Part shown: positions 1 through 6,741 of the stretch, piece by piece | Layout of the letters: every line of letters begins with the position of its first letter | Numbering within the stretch: the first letter of the stretch is position 1 | NCBI GenBank assembly: GCA_049366815.1 | Contig: JBMNCO010000168.1 | Span: forward strand, 1 to 10,665 | Source of the DNA: CAYNYM01 sp049366815 | GTDB taxonomy: Bacteria > Desulfobacterota > DSM-4660 > Desulfatiglandales > HGW-15 | Length of the DNA stretch: 10,665 bases | Direction of reading: 5' to 3' | Notes under the pieces: model-generated | Told to the model about the DNA's origin: nothing | The model's database searches: none | The model's input: the letters and a program-made list of their open reading frames with translations, nothing else | Translations under genes and position numbers: made by a program

Positions 1-106
1 TATCTAGCTGAGTAGTTACCTCCGTTTTTTTGGATGACCTCTCCTTGATGAAGAACAGGCTGACGGGATCAATGGTGAAGGCATACGATTAATATGCGGT
101 GATCGG
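1..106. other. Region downstream of the Usp gene, no assigned feature
   Basis: There is no clear terminator for the Usp operon. On the minus strand one frame stays open to the window edge, reading FTIDPVSLFFIKERSSKK, but has no recognisable start after its upstream stop. A GGAGG (minus strand, 20-24) has no start codon within normal distance inside the window. Confidence 0.3.
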
Positions 107-553
107 CTATTCTGATTTGATGACCAGGACGGCCCCTCCTTCAAGGGCCCTTATCAATTTGACACTCACGTCTCCAAGCACGAATTCTTCCGCCTTTGAC
201 ATCCTTTTGCGCCCGATGACGACCAGGTTATAGTGCTTTTTCCTGCACTGATCAATAATGCCGTCTGCAATGGTCTGATAGGGCTCGGTCACAAGCCTGA
301 TTTCGATGTTGTGGGGATCGAATCCGCTTTCCACCAATCTTTCTTTGGCCTTTTCAAGAACCGCCAAATACCGGGCGGGAAGTTCCTGGGTGAATTTTTT
401 CCCCATCAGTTCTTCACTCGCCGTAGTCTTTCTGAAAAGGTGGATCAACGTGATATGCCAGTCCTCGGGACAAAACGATAACTTGGTCAGATAATCCACC
501 ACGGCCCTTGAACTCACGGAGTCATTTAAGGAAACGAGGATTGAGTTCGTCAA
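107..553 (-). CDS. Universal stress protein (UspA family)
   Basis: A 148-residue single-domain UspA-fold protein, close to the usual length of about 140-150. It opens with the typical beta-strand (ILVSLNDS), has a strand ending in HLF near residue 40, and closes with the family's nucleotide-loop region (VVIGRKRMSKAEEFVLGDVS) and a final strand (GAVLVIKSE). Known family members bind ATP through G-x2-G-x9-G-S/T. Here the second Gly is Arg and the Ser/Thr is Asp, so ATP binding may be weak or absent. The start is TTG, with a GGGGG Shine-Dalgarno (559-563) overlapping the stop codon of the kinase-like gene. The 9-nt gap makes it the last visible gene of the GAF/kinase/Usp operon. Its likely role is a cytoplasmic stress-signalling effector, but the exact function cannot be read from sequence. 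Confidence 0.9.
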   Translation of the reverse strand: MTNSILVSLNDSVSSRAVVDYLTKLSFCPEDWHITLIHLFRKTTASEELMGKKFTQELPARYLAVLEKAKERLVESGFDPHNIEIRLVTEPYQTIADGIIDQCRKKHYNLVVIGRKRMSKAEEFVLGDVSVKLIRALEGGAVLVIKSE

Positions 554-562
554 ACTGTCCCC

Positions 563-1474
563 CTATGATTCGAAAGCGGTGTAGAGGCATCTGTTGAGAT
601 CCTCAATCATTTCTTCCACATATTCATAGTAGACATTGGCACCGATGGAAAAATGCATGAGGATGTCATTCAGTGTTTTTGGAATGTAAGGATAGAGCTT
701 GCGCAGGTTTATAAATCTCCTTTTGTGTATGATGGAAAAGTCATCCCGTTCGAGGCGATCCTTGAGGTCGCCGTAGATTATCGGGTCGGCCAGGATCATC
801 TGGATGTTGTGAAACCCCTTGCCGACCGCGTTGATCAGGATATTGCCCAATCCGAATATGTCGAGACTGTAAGGGTTCTCAAGGGCCTCATAATCATAGT
901 CAAAGTCGATCCACACGTAATTGCCTGTGTCCTGCTCCACGATGATGTGGTCGTTTCTGATGTCTCCATGTTTGAAGCCCATATGATGAAGATAACGAAT
1001 GGCGTCGAAGGCCTTGATGAGTCTCTTCAAGATCCCCGGCAGGACCTCATCGAAGTAGGTCCTGTGCCCCATTTGCTGTGAATCGATATAGAGGAAAAAG
1101 TTGGGACCCCGCACGATGTCCAGAACCCGTATGATGTTGTCCTTGGCGTCTCGAAATGACATTCCGTGCATGAAATGGGGGTGATCCTTCACGGCGTCAA
1201 GAATCATGGCCTCCTTCAGAGGGTTCCTGAAGCATTTGATACTGGTCTTTCCGAAACGGGTGTCGAATGACTCGAGAAAGGTCAGCTTAAGAATCTTCTT
1301 GTCACCATTGTCAAGATCAATGGCTCTCTTGACCCAGAATTTTGGGTCGTCCATGCCAAAGCGACGCTCGCGTTCGTGACCTGTAACGAGGTATCTTTTG
1401 TCCTGGATCTGAATAATGTCGCCGTGATCTATGGAAAAGATTTCAGAAGTATCCTGATAGAGTCGTCCCTCCAC
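563..1474 (-). CDS. Protein-kinase-fold protein (atypical Ser/Thr kinase or pseudokinase)
   Basis: A 303-residue protein with a eukaryotic-like kinase or aminoglycoside-phosphotransferase-like core. Visible elements are a possible beta-3 lysine (K63 in ILKLTF), a helix-C-type glutamate (E88 in NPLKEAMIL), a catalytic loop HGDIRNDH (169-176) with the catalytic Asp at D171, and a metal-binding strand WIDFD with D190. Two classical positions differ: the catalytic-loop Asn is His176, and DFG reads DFD. The HGD loop is common in APH-like and atypical bacterial kinases, so activity remains possible. There is no transmembrane segment or extracellular sensor domain. The start is GTG with SD GGAGGGG (1484-1490), 9 nt away and lying inside the end of the GAF gene. 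It is sandwiched between GAF and Usp genes, so the GAF protein may regulate it and the Usp protein may be a target (inference). A small-molecule or sugar kinase is the alternative. Confidence 0.85.
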   Translation of the reverse strand: MEGRLYQDTSEIFSIDHGDIIQIQDKRYLVTGHERERRFGMDDPKFWVKRAIDLDNGDKKILKLTFLESFDTRFGKTSIKCFRNPLKEAMILDAVKDHPHFMHGMSFRDAKDNIIRVLDIVRGPNFFLYIDSQQMGHRTYFDEVLPGILKRLIKAFDAIRYLHHMGFKHGDIRNDHIIVEQDTGNYVWIDFDYDYEALENPYSLDIFGLGNILINAVGKGFHNIQMILADPIIYGDLKDRLERDDFSIIHKRRFINLRKLYPYIPKTLNDILMHFSIGANVYYEYVEEMIEDLNRCLYTAFES

Positions 1475-1477
1475 GCG

Positions 1478-2044
1478 CTACAGCCCCTCCAGCATCCGAA
1501 CCGGTAGACTCTCCATGGCCATCTTGATCTTTTCCACGAAATTCCTCAGGCCGTTATTTTCAATGACGAGTCCGAGATGTTCGGCCAGTATACGCATGGA
1601 ATCGATGTCCTCGTCGTGTATGGCCGTGTATTGGCTCTGGTAGATCCTGATGGTGCCGATAATACTCTGTCGATACTTAATGGGAACCGAGAACATGGAG
1701 GCGATACCCTCCTTGACGGCCGCCGCCGGATAATGGATTCTTGGGTCCGTGCTCATGTCTTCAACAAAAACGGGTTCTCCGCAAAAGAAGGCGCAATACT
1801 TTTCATCGACAAATATGGGGCCTTTTCGAAGATAGGCGTCACTGATGCCGTAGCTGCCCACGAGGAACAATTGGTTTTCTCTTTCATCCAGGAGCATAAT
1901 GCTGCAACCCTTGGCGCGGAAAGATCGAGCCGTGCCTTCTGCAATGTGGTTGACAAGCAGATTGAAGTCATCGTAGGTGGAAATGGCATGGCTGATGGCC
2001 TTGAATTCCTGAAGATAAAATCTTCTCTTGGGTCTTTGTTCCAT
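1478..2044 (-). CDS. GAF domain protein
   Basis: A stand-alone GAF-domain protein of 188 residues, presumably a cytoplasmic small-molecule, redox or allosteric sensor. The domain fills most of the chain: an N-terminal helix, a strand with SIMLLDERENQLFLVGSYGI, a loop with DMSTDPRIHYP, and the characteristic closing strands FSVPIKYRQSIIGTIRIY, ending in a helix (MRILAEHLGLVIEN). No output domain such as a histidine kinase or GGDEF is attached, so it probably works through a partner. The kinase-like protein 3 nt downstream is the obvious candidate. The frame extends to an ATG at 2059, but the perfect AGGAGG at 2051-2056 would then lie inside the coding sequence. It sits 6 nt before the ATG at 2044 (MEQRPKRRF), so that start is preferred. 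The ligand cannot be predicted. Confidence 0.9.
   Translation of the reverse strand: MEQRPKRRFYLQEFKAISHAISTYDDFNLLVNHIAEGTARSFRAKGCSIMLLDERENQLFLVGSYGISDAYLRKGPIFVDEKYCAFFCGEPVFVEDMSTDPRIHYPAAAVKEGIASMFSVPIKYRQSIIGTIRIYQSQYTAIHDEDIDSMRILAEHLGLVIENNGLRNFVEKIKMAMESLPVRMLEGL
1484..1490 (-). promoter_or_regulatory. Ribosome binding site of the kinase-like gene
   Basis: GGAGGGG on the minus strand, 9 nt before a GTG codon at 1474 and embedded in the last codons of the GAF gene. It supports the GTG start and suggests translation of the kinase-like gene follows that of the GAF gene. Confidence 0.75.
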
Positions 2045-2050
2045 GTAAGC

Positions 2051-2056
2051 CCTCCT
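2051..2056 (-). promoter_or_regulatory. Ribosome binding site deciding the GAF gene start
   Basis: A perfect AGGAGG on the minus strand with a 6-nt spacer to ATG at 2044. It falls inside the frame if the upstream ATG (2059) is used, which argues that the shorter 188-residue product is the real one. Confidence 0.8.
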
Positions 2057-2059
2057 CAT

Positions 2060-2399
2060 GCAGGACGCACGCGCCGATACCTTTCAAGGCCCGTTTTCAA
2101 CAGTGCCGGAAAGGGAAAACGGCCGCCCCCGCATCCCTGTTGCAGGATGTACTCAGCGTTGGGAAGTGAATATGAACTTATGGAGATATCGATCTCGACG
2201 GGACGGAAAGGACCGCGAAAAAGGCCTCACGAGCATCAATGCGAGCTGTCTCTTTAATCTACAACATTAAATCGGTGTTGTCCAAAACAGAATTCGCCGC
2301 AAAGGATGTCCTATAGGTGGGACGGGGGGATTTTCCGCGGGTGACAGAGGTTGTATGACGTGCTAAATTGAAAACAAAGACTGAGGACCTTGACCGACT
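2060..2399. other. Divergent intergenic region upstream of the GAF operon
   Basis: About 340 bases with no convincing gene. It should hold the promoter of the minus-strand GAF/kinase/Usp operon and possibly a promoter for the plus-strand small ORF. No strong sigma-70 pair is visible. A weak minus-strand candidate combines TTGGAC and TAGATT with an 18-nt spacer near 2255-2285. Two short inverted repeats are present: CCGTTTTC/GAAAACGG (2091-2098 and 2115-2122), which would lie in the GAF mRNA leader, and ACAACA/TGTTGT (2261-2266 and 2276-2281), which overlaps the weak promoter candidate. Confidence 0.4.
2091..2122 (-). repeat. Inverted repeat in the GAF operon leader
   Basis: Perfect 8-bp arms CCGTTTTC and GAAAACGG separated by 16 nt, 32-63 bp upstream of the upstream ATG of the GAF gene. 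It could form a small mRNA hairpin or be a protein-binding dyad. Arms of this length can arise by chance. Confidence 0.3.
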
Positions 2400-2612
2400 A
2401 TGCGTAGACACCCCTTGATACCCGATAAGATCATGATGGAGAAGCTGATCGCCGCCCTCGTCTGTCTTGCCGGTGTTGTGGGGGTGTGCTACGGCATGAT
2501 CAGACCGAACAATGTGGTTTTTGTCCTGGGGCTGATCCTGGTCATTATCGGGTACTTGATTATCAGGCGGAAATTGAAGAGTCAGCTCCCATCAAGGCAC
2601 TCCCGGGAGTAA
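2400..2612 (+). CDS. Possible small two-helix membrane protein
   Basis: A 70-codon frame not recognised as a family. The product has a short basic N-terminus, two hydrophobic segments (about residues 16-33, LIAALVCLAGVVGVCYGM, and 38-54, VVFVLGLILVIIGYLII) joined by a short polar turn (IRPNN), and a basic tail beginning RRKLK. This is the normal pattern for a small inner-membrane hairpin with cytoplasmic ends, and two well-formed helices are unlikely in a random frame. Against it, no good SD precedes the ATG at 2400 (a GAGG lies about 13 nt away) or the alternative ATGs at 2433 and 2436. An in-frame stop lies just upstream, so the frame cannot be longer. Its relation to the downstream adenylate cyclase is unknown. 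Confidence 0.5.
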   Translation: MRRHPLIPDKIMMEKLIAALVCLAGVVGVCYGMIRPNNVVFVLGLILVIIGYLIIRRKLKSQLPSRHSRE

Positions 2613-2652
2613 GGGGATGGCCCTGGAAAGGGACGGGTGGTCTCTTCATGTC

Positions 2653-2674
2653 CCGGCCCTGAAAAAAAGGCCGG
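2653..2674. other. Small GC-rich hairpin after the membrane ORF
   Basis: CCGGCC and GGCCGG (2653-2658 and 2669-2674) with a 10-nt loop containing seven A's. It lies between the small membrane ORF and cyaA. There is no T-tract after the stem on the plus strand, so it is not a standard intrinsic terminator. It might still shape a leader or 3' end. The rest of 2613-2793 shows no recognisable element. Confidence 0.3.
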
Positions 2675-2793
2675 TCTAAGAGCCTGATCTTCCTTGGAGA
2701 GTGTCCTCAGACCTCTTTTCCATTGACCCCTCTGTTTTCTCTGTCCTATATTCCGATGAAAATCCGGCCGTTGGGCCCTCGTGAGTCGATATC

Positions 2794-4785
2794 ATGGAAT
2801 TTGAAACCGGTTTAATCCGCAGGAATAAGATCCTTTTCAGAGAATACACCCAAATCCGCCGGCGTTATGCCTATGACTTGAATGCGGAAAAGGCCGCTGT
2901 CGCCTTTGAGCTTATACCCGCCCTTTTGACCCTCGATGAATCTGATTTGCCGGGATATGTCGGTAGCGGCGAGACGGGTTGCGGCGTCTACGGCGTCGGG
3001 TCCGCCAGGGATTTGAAGAAACTGATCGAGAAATATTTCCCCGAAACGAAAGACAGGCCTATTCCTTATCAGAAGTATCTCATCAAGCGCCCCATCGTTG
3101 AAACGCTCTTTGTGATGGGCAGCATCGGCACGATCGCACAGACTGAAAAATCCGATTTCGATTTCTGGGTGTGTGTGAAGACCTCTCTTTTCGATAAGGG
3201 CACCATAGAAAAACTGGAGGAAAAGACCCGGAAAATTGCGGCATGGTGCGAGCGCAGATACGACATGGAGGTCCATTTCTTTGTTTCGGATCTGGAACGT
3301 GTCAGGAACAATGACTTCGGGAGTGTGGACGAAGAGAGCACGGGATCAAGCCAGAAGCGGTTTCTGAAGGAAGAATGTTATCGCACCATGCTTCTTGTGT
3401 CCGGCAAGATTCCCATCTGGTGGGTCCTTCCACCCGGGATAAGTCAAGAGGAATATGACCGATGTCAAGATCGGCTGCGCAAAGAAGCCCCTTATGATTT
3501 CAATGAATTTGTAGACCTCGGGTTCCTGGGTCATCTGTCAAAGGAGGAATTCCTGGGTACGGCCCTGTGGCAGTTGAGCAAGGGTATCAAAGATCCTTTC
3601 AAGGCCCTGCTCAAAATGGGGATGATGGAATGGTATCTGTCAGAGGCCTTTGATGGAAAACTGCTTTGTGATCTGCTCAAGGAAAGGGTCCTTGCCGGAC
3701 CCAAAGGTCTCAGGATGGTGGACCCTTATCAATTGATGGTCGAAACCGTTCTCGATTTTTACAGTAACCAGGGAAGGGAAGACGCCGTGGATCTGGTGAG
3801 AAAGGCCTTTTACGTTAAGGCCAAACCGGACATGACGAGAGCAAAACTCAAAAGAGCGGTCAATGACCATAAAGAGGAAACATTCGCGGACCTCATGAAA
3901 GCCTGGGACTGGTCTCCGGTGCATGCGGAGGAACTCAACCGGATGGAGAGCTGGAGTTATGCCAGCCGGTTGAAGATGTCGACCGAGATCAACAGGTTTT
4001 TTTTCTCCACCTACCGCCGCCTTTCCGAGGCGCAACTCTTAAAAGAAAGGCAGGCCATCAACAATCAGGACCTGACGCTTTTGGCCAGGAAGATCTATGT
4101 GCTTTTCGCCAGGCATCAGAAAAAGCTGCAGCTGAACCCGTCTCTTTCAGGGCAAAGACCTGTCCTGGATAAATGTATTTTTCAGTTCAGACGCGATACG
4201 TCGGGCAAGACGCGATGGGCACTTTATGATGCCACGCGATATCCCGCGGAACAGAGCGGCAAGGTTCCGAGGATCTTCACTGCAGGAAGAATTGTCAAGG
4301 CCGCCACCTGGCTGGTCGTCAACGGGATCTTCGACCGCTATCGAACAATCATTGAAATGCCTTTTAATCCTTCTGGCGTTATCCTTGTCGATTTGGTGGA
4401 ACTCCTCCGCAGTCTGGAGGATTTTTTCCCGCAAAACCCGGACCGGACGGCCTTGGAGACGGATCTGCGCGAGGAGGCAAAATATGATCGGATCATGGTC
4501 GTTGTGGATATTGAAGATGTGAAGGGGAAGAACGGCCCCAGGAGTATTGACCTTGTATGCAGAAATACCTGGGGAGAGGTGTTCACCGAGGCCTATCCTT
4601 TTCAGACGGGACTTTCCATGGTCAGAAAATATGTGGAGGATCTAAAGGCGGAGAATCCTGCGGAGATGATCTCAAGGGTCCGAGTCCATGTGACAAAGGA
4701 CGGCTCGGAGGACGGTCTTAGGAAACGCGTCTATCAGACCATTTTGACAGGGCTTGTAGAGCAGACTCCAAGCCCGGCATATTAA
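2794..4785 (+). CDS. cyaA: Class I adenylate cyclase (CyaA type)
   Basis: A 663-residue class I adenylate cyclase that converts ATP to cAMP and pyrophosphate in the cytoplasm. Family features run in order. The N-terminus has FELIPALL and LPGYVG (38-57). The nucleotidyltransferase core has FVMGSIG (106-112) followed by SDFDFWVCV, where D121 and D123 match the metal-binding Asp pair of E. coli CyaA. Then come a GSSQ segment with the ECYRTMLLVSGK helix (E. coli DEFYRTAVRLAGK), ALWQLSKGIKDPFKALLKM, DPYQLMVE, and a later DLTLLARKIYVLFARHQ segment. E. coli CyaA is 848 residues long. This protein keeps the catalytic and central parts but is shorter at the C-terminus, the region linked to regulation in enterobacteria. 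The ATG has only a weak GTGAG upstream. It is transcribed alone and converges on the zinc-ribbon gene. No CRP-type regulator is encoded in the window. Confidence 0.93.
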   Translation: MEFETGLIRRNKILFREYTQIRRRYAYDLNAEKAAVAFELIPALLTLDESDLPGYVGSGETGCGVYGVGSARDLKKLIEKYFPETKDRPIPYQKYLIKRPIVETLFVMGSIGTIAQTEKSDFDFWVCVKTSLFDKGTIEKLEEKTRKIAAWCERRYDMEVHFFVSDLERVRNNDFGSVDEESTGSSQKRFLKEECYRTMLLVSGKIPIWWVLPPGISQEEYDRCQDRLRKEAPYDFNEFVDLGFLGHLSKEEFLGTALWQLSKGIKDPFKALLKMGMMEWYLSEAFDGKLLCDLLKERVLAGPKGLRMVDPYQLMVETVLDFYSNQGREDAVDLVRKAFYVKAKPDMTRAKLKRAVNDHKEETFADLMKAWDWSPVHAEELNRMESWSYASRLKMSTEINRFFFSTYRRLSEAQLLKERQAINNQDLTLLARKIYVLFARHQKKLQLNPSLSGQRPVLDKCIFQFRRDTSGKTRWALYDATRYPAEQSGKVPRIFTAGRIVKAATWLVVNGIFDRYRTIIEMPFNPSGVILVDLVELLRSLEDFFPQNPDRTALETDLREEAKYDRIMVVVDIEDVKGKNGPRSIDLVCRNTWGEVFTEAYPFQTGLSMVRKYVEDLKAENPAEMISRVRVHVTKDGSEDGLRKRVYQTILTGLVEQTPSPAY

Positions 4786-4843
4786 GGAGCACTCTCGGTG
4801 GCCCGGGTGAGGGTATGGCGCTGCAGGCCGGGTCCTGGATGTT

Positions 4844-4884
4844 CTCTCCGCTGCGTGAGTGAGGATGTGCCGCTCCAAGCAGTG
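4844..4884 (+). repeat. 41-bp direct repeat, copy 1
   Basis: Identical base for base to 5011-5051 (offset 167). It runs from CTCTCCGCTGCG to CCGCTCCAAGCAGTG. A partial internal reiteration also exists: CCTGGATGTTCTCT plus CGCTGCG at 4834-4855 recurs at 4886-4907 with one mismatch. The mosaic of shared blocks looks like a dispersed intergenic repeat family rather than a coding duplication. Confidence 0.95.
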
Positions 4885-4937
4885 CCCTGGATGTTCTCTT
4901 CGCTGCGCTCCCTCCGCCGTCCATGGCTCCGGTCGCT

Positions 4938-4988
4938 GCGGGATTTTGCCCCTTCATCTATCCTGACTCAGGGACAAAATACGCCCGC
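4938..4988. repeat. Long imperfect hairpin between the direct repeats
   Basis: The left arm (4938-4952, GCGGGATTTTGCCCC) and right arm (4971-4988) pair as GCGGG/CCCGC, ATTTTG/CAAAAT and CCC/GGG, with a 3-nt bulge (4981-4983) and an 18-nt loop. The one internal mismatch on the plus strand becomes a G-U pair in minus-strand RNA. The left arm can also pair with AAAATCCCG at 4995-5003, so two alternative folds are possible. It may act in 3'-end formation or mRNA stability for the converging genes, or simply be part of a repeat element. No U-run follows it. Confidence 0.6.
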
Positions 4989-5010
4989 TCCGAGAAAATC
5001 CCGGTCCCTG

Positions 5011-5051
5011 CTCTCCGCTGCGTGAGTGAGGATGTGCCGCTCCAAGCAGTG
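5011..5051 (+). repeat. 41-bp direct repeat, copy 2
   Basis: An exact copy of 4844-4884. After the repeat the sequence reads TCCGGGATG, which resembles the TCCGGAATG of the degenerate copy near 8266-8274 better than it resembles copy 1. It ends 29 bp before the stop codon of the zinc-ribbon protein gene. Confidence 0.95.
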
Positions 5052-5080
5052 TCCGGGATGAGACCGCCCGCCTTTGTCCA

Positions 5081-6625
5081 TCAGCCCCTTCTTCGGACCA
5101 CACGCCTCTTCACCAGTCTTTTTTTCACCCTTATGGGACCGTTCTCCGGTTGGTCCTTATTCGGTGAAACTGAAGGCGTTCCCTCTTTCGGGCTCTCGTC
5201 AACGCTCCACGGGTGGGCCTGCCGATGCGCGCAGGTCGCCCTCGGGCATTTCAGGAAGAGAGAACCGTCACGCGCGGTCACCTCGATGAGAAAAGGATTC
5301 TCACAGCGGGGGCAGGGAAGATGAAAGGGTCTGCCCCAACTGATGAAATTACAGTCGTCCCCGGCACATTTATAGTACACCTTCCCCGCAGATGTCTTTT
5401 CCTCTCTAATGAGGCCTGACTTGCAGATCGGGCACTGGAGGGCCAATTTGCCCTCGAATTCGGCAATGCGTTTTTCAATTTCATCGTCCTCCGGCGGTAT
5501 GTCCGGTTCCGCTGGGGGCTGTTCATTTTGTCCTCCGGAGGATGGGTGTTCCGCTCCATCCCGGACCTTTTCGCATCCCAGGCCGTCAAAGGCCGTCGGA
5601 TGGGCGGTTTCCTCCGGCAGATCCTGTAAAGGAAGGCCGTCTCTCACTGACTCAAGCGGTGAATCGGGATCGGTCGCTGACTCGGTGGGCCTCCCGGCAG
5701 CCGAATGGATATCGGGCGTTGCCTCGACCGGGAGCTCAGGTTCCTCGTGCTCATCGTGTCCTTGGATCGTGACTTCTCGGCTCGGGCCGGTTGTGGCAGC
5801 CGGCAGGAGGGGCTCTTCAGATGGGATCAGGGAAATGCCGGTCGAATCCTCCGGTTCCTGCGGCCGCTGGAAAGCTTCACCGCGGGGCTCTTCGACGGTT
5901 TCAGATGCAGAAACAGTGGGTGACGGAGCGCGCTGATCAAGAGGGATTGTATAGATATCCGAGAGCTTCGCCCTTCGGACCGGCGCGGTCCGCATCTGAG
6001 TCAGGGCGTGCGGTGTGGGTCCGGCCGCCCTCTCGATCTTTTGCCTCGAAGAAAAAGGTGAGTCTTTAGGGGCGCCGCCGGCGAGGGTCCTTTCTGTTTT
6101 CAGGGGCAGACCCTGTATCTTCAGGATTTGATCGAACCTCCTGAGGGAACTCTCAAGGTCTTTGCTTCCCCCCCGCACCTCGTCCATGGTCTGTGCAAGT
6201 GCGGCGAGCAGGCTCATTGCGGGCATGTTCGGGAAGACTTGTTCCAGGATTCGGGCCGTGTCGACGGCGGGCTTTTTCGCACAGACCATTCCCTCACGAT
6301 CCACCTCAACGTATTCCATCCTGATCAGGTCCTGCAGAAGGGATTCCGGGTCGTCATCGAGCGTGATGCCCATTTCGGACAGTTCGCCCAACAGGGTGCT
6401 CGTGGTGTGACGTTCCGCCGCGGAAGAAGACGTGTCCATCTCTTCCGTCATTTGCTCCGTCAGCAGAATGATACATGCCATATTGACCAGGTTGAATGGG
6501 AGGCCTCCGATGCCGCACCGGGCCCCGATCAACCTTCCCATGTGTCTCTCGAGGACCTGGTCGAAACATTGCCTGAGTGTAAGATTCCTGGAAACGATAC
6601 CTTCCGTCTGGATTTCCGTGTCCAT
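5081..6625 (-). CDS. Protein with tandem topoisomerase-I-type zinc ribbons
   Basis: A 514-residue protein not recognised as a named family. Residues 1-170 look folded and largely helical, with a segment (LLGELSEMGI to YVEVDREGMV) that could be a winged helix. Residues about 180-385 are a low-complexity Pro/Glu/Ser/Thr linker. A short charged helix (DDEIEKRIAEFEGKLA) precedes two C4 ribbons: C398-x2-C401 with C420-x4-C425, and C438-x2-C441 with C460-x4-C465. Their spacing and the YYKC/FLKC strand match the DNA-binding C-terminal zinc fingers of bacterial topoisomerase I. No topoisomerase catalytic domain is present. The tail (KKRLVKRRVVRRRG) is strongly basic and fits nucleic-acid binding. The ATG has a modest AGGG 7 nt upstream. 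It lies 116 nt downstream of the 164-residue protein gene and is probably in the parA operon. The inferred role is a DNA-binding or scaffold partner of the ParA protein. Confidence 0.85.
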   Translation of the reverse strand: MDTEIQTEGIVSRNLTLRQCFDQVLERHMGRLIGARCGIGGLPFNLVNMACIILLTEQMTEEMDTSSSAAERHTTSTLLGELSEMGITLDDDPESLLQDLIRMEYVEVDREGMVCAKKPAVDTARILEQVFPNMPAMSLLAALAQTMDEVRGGSKDLESSLRRFDQILKIQGLPLKTERTLAGGAPKDSPFSSRQKIERAAGPTPHALTQMRTAPVRRAKLSDIYTIPLDQRAPSPTVSASETVEEPRGEAFQRPQEPEDSTGISLIPSEEPLLPAATTGPSREVTIQGHDEHEEPELPVEATPDIHSAAGRPTESATDPDSPLESVRDGLPLQDLPEETAHPTAFDGLGCEKVRDGAEHPSSGGQNEQPPAEPDIPPEDDEIEKRIAEFEGKLALQCPICKSGLIREEKTSAGKVYYKCAGDDCNFISWGRPFHLPCPRCENPFLIEVTARDGSLFLKCPRATCAHRQAHPWSVDESPKEGTPSVSPNKDQPENGPIRVKKRLVKRRVVRRRG

Positions 6626-6741
6626 TTGTGTGCCCTGCGCAATCCTTCAATAATTTTCTGTCATCCCCAGGACCCTTCAAACGCCCGGGCGGCCCGGATG
6701 GTGAGAGGAGCCCTGGATGGGTGTCTCCGGGACCTTTGGAG

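Larger units (their letters stand above)
4786..5080. other. Convergent intergenic region with repeats and hairpin
   Basis: A 295-bp segment between the stop codons of cyaA (plus) and the zinc-ribbon protein gene (minus). It contains two 41-bp direct repeats, a second short near-repeat, and a long imperfect hairpin, each listed separately. Reading frames across it give low-complexity Arg/Ser/Pro/Cys-rich products and look non-coding. No terminator with a clear T-tract is visible for either flanking gene. Confidence 0.7.

Noticed and set aside
4844..5051. Possible CRISPR array from the direct repeats.
   Set aside because: Only two exact 41-bp copies 167 bp apart, with a structured, partly repetitive interval rather than a uniform spacer, and no cas genes.
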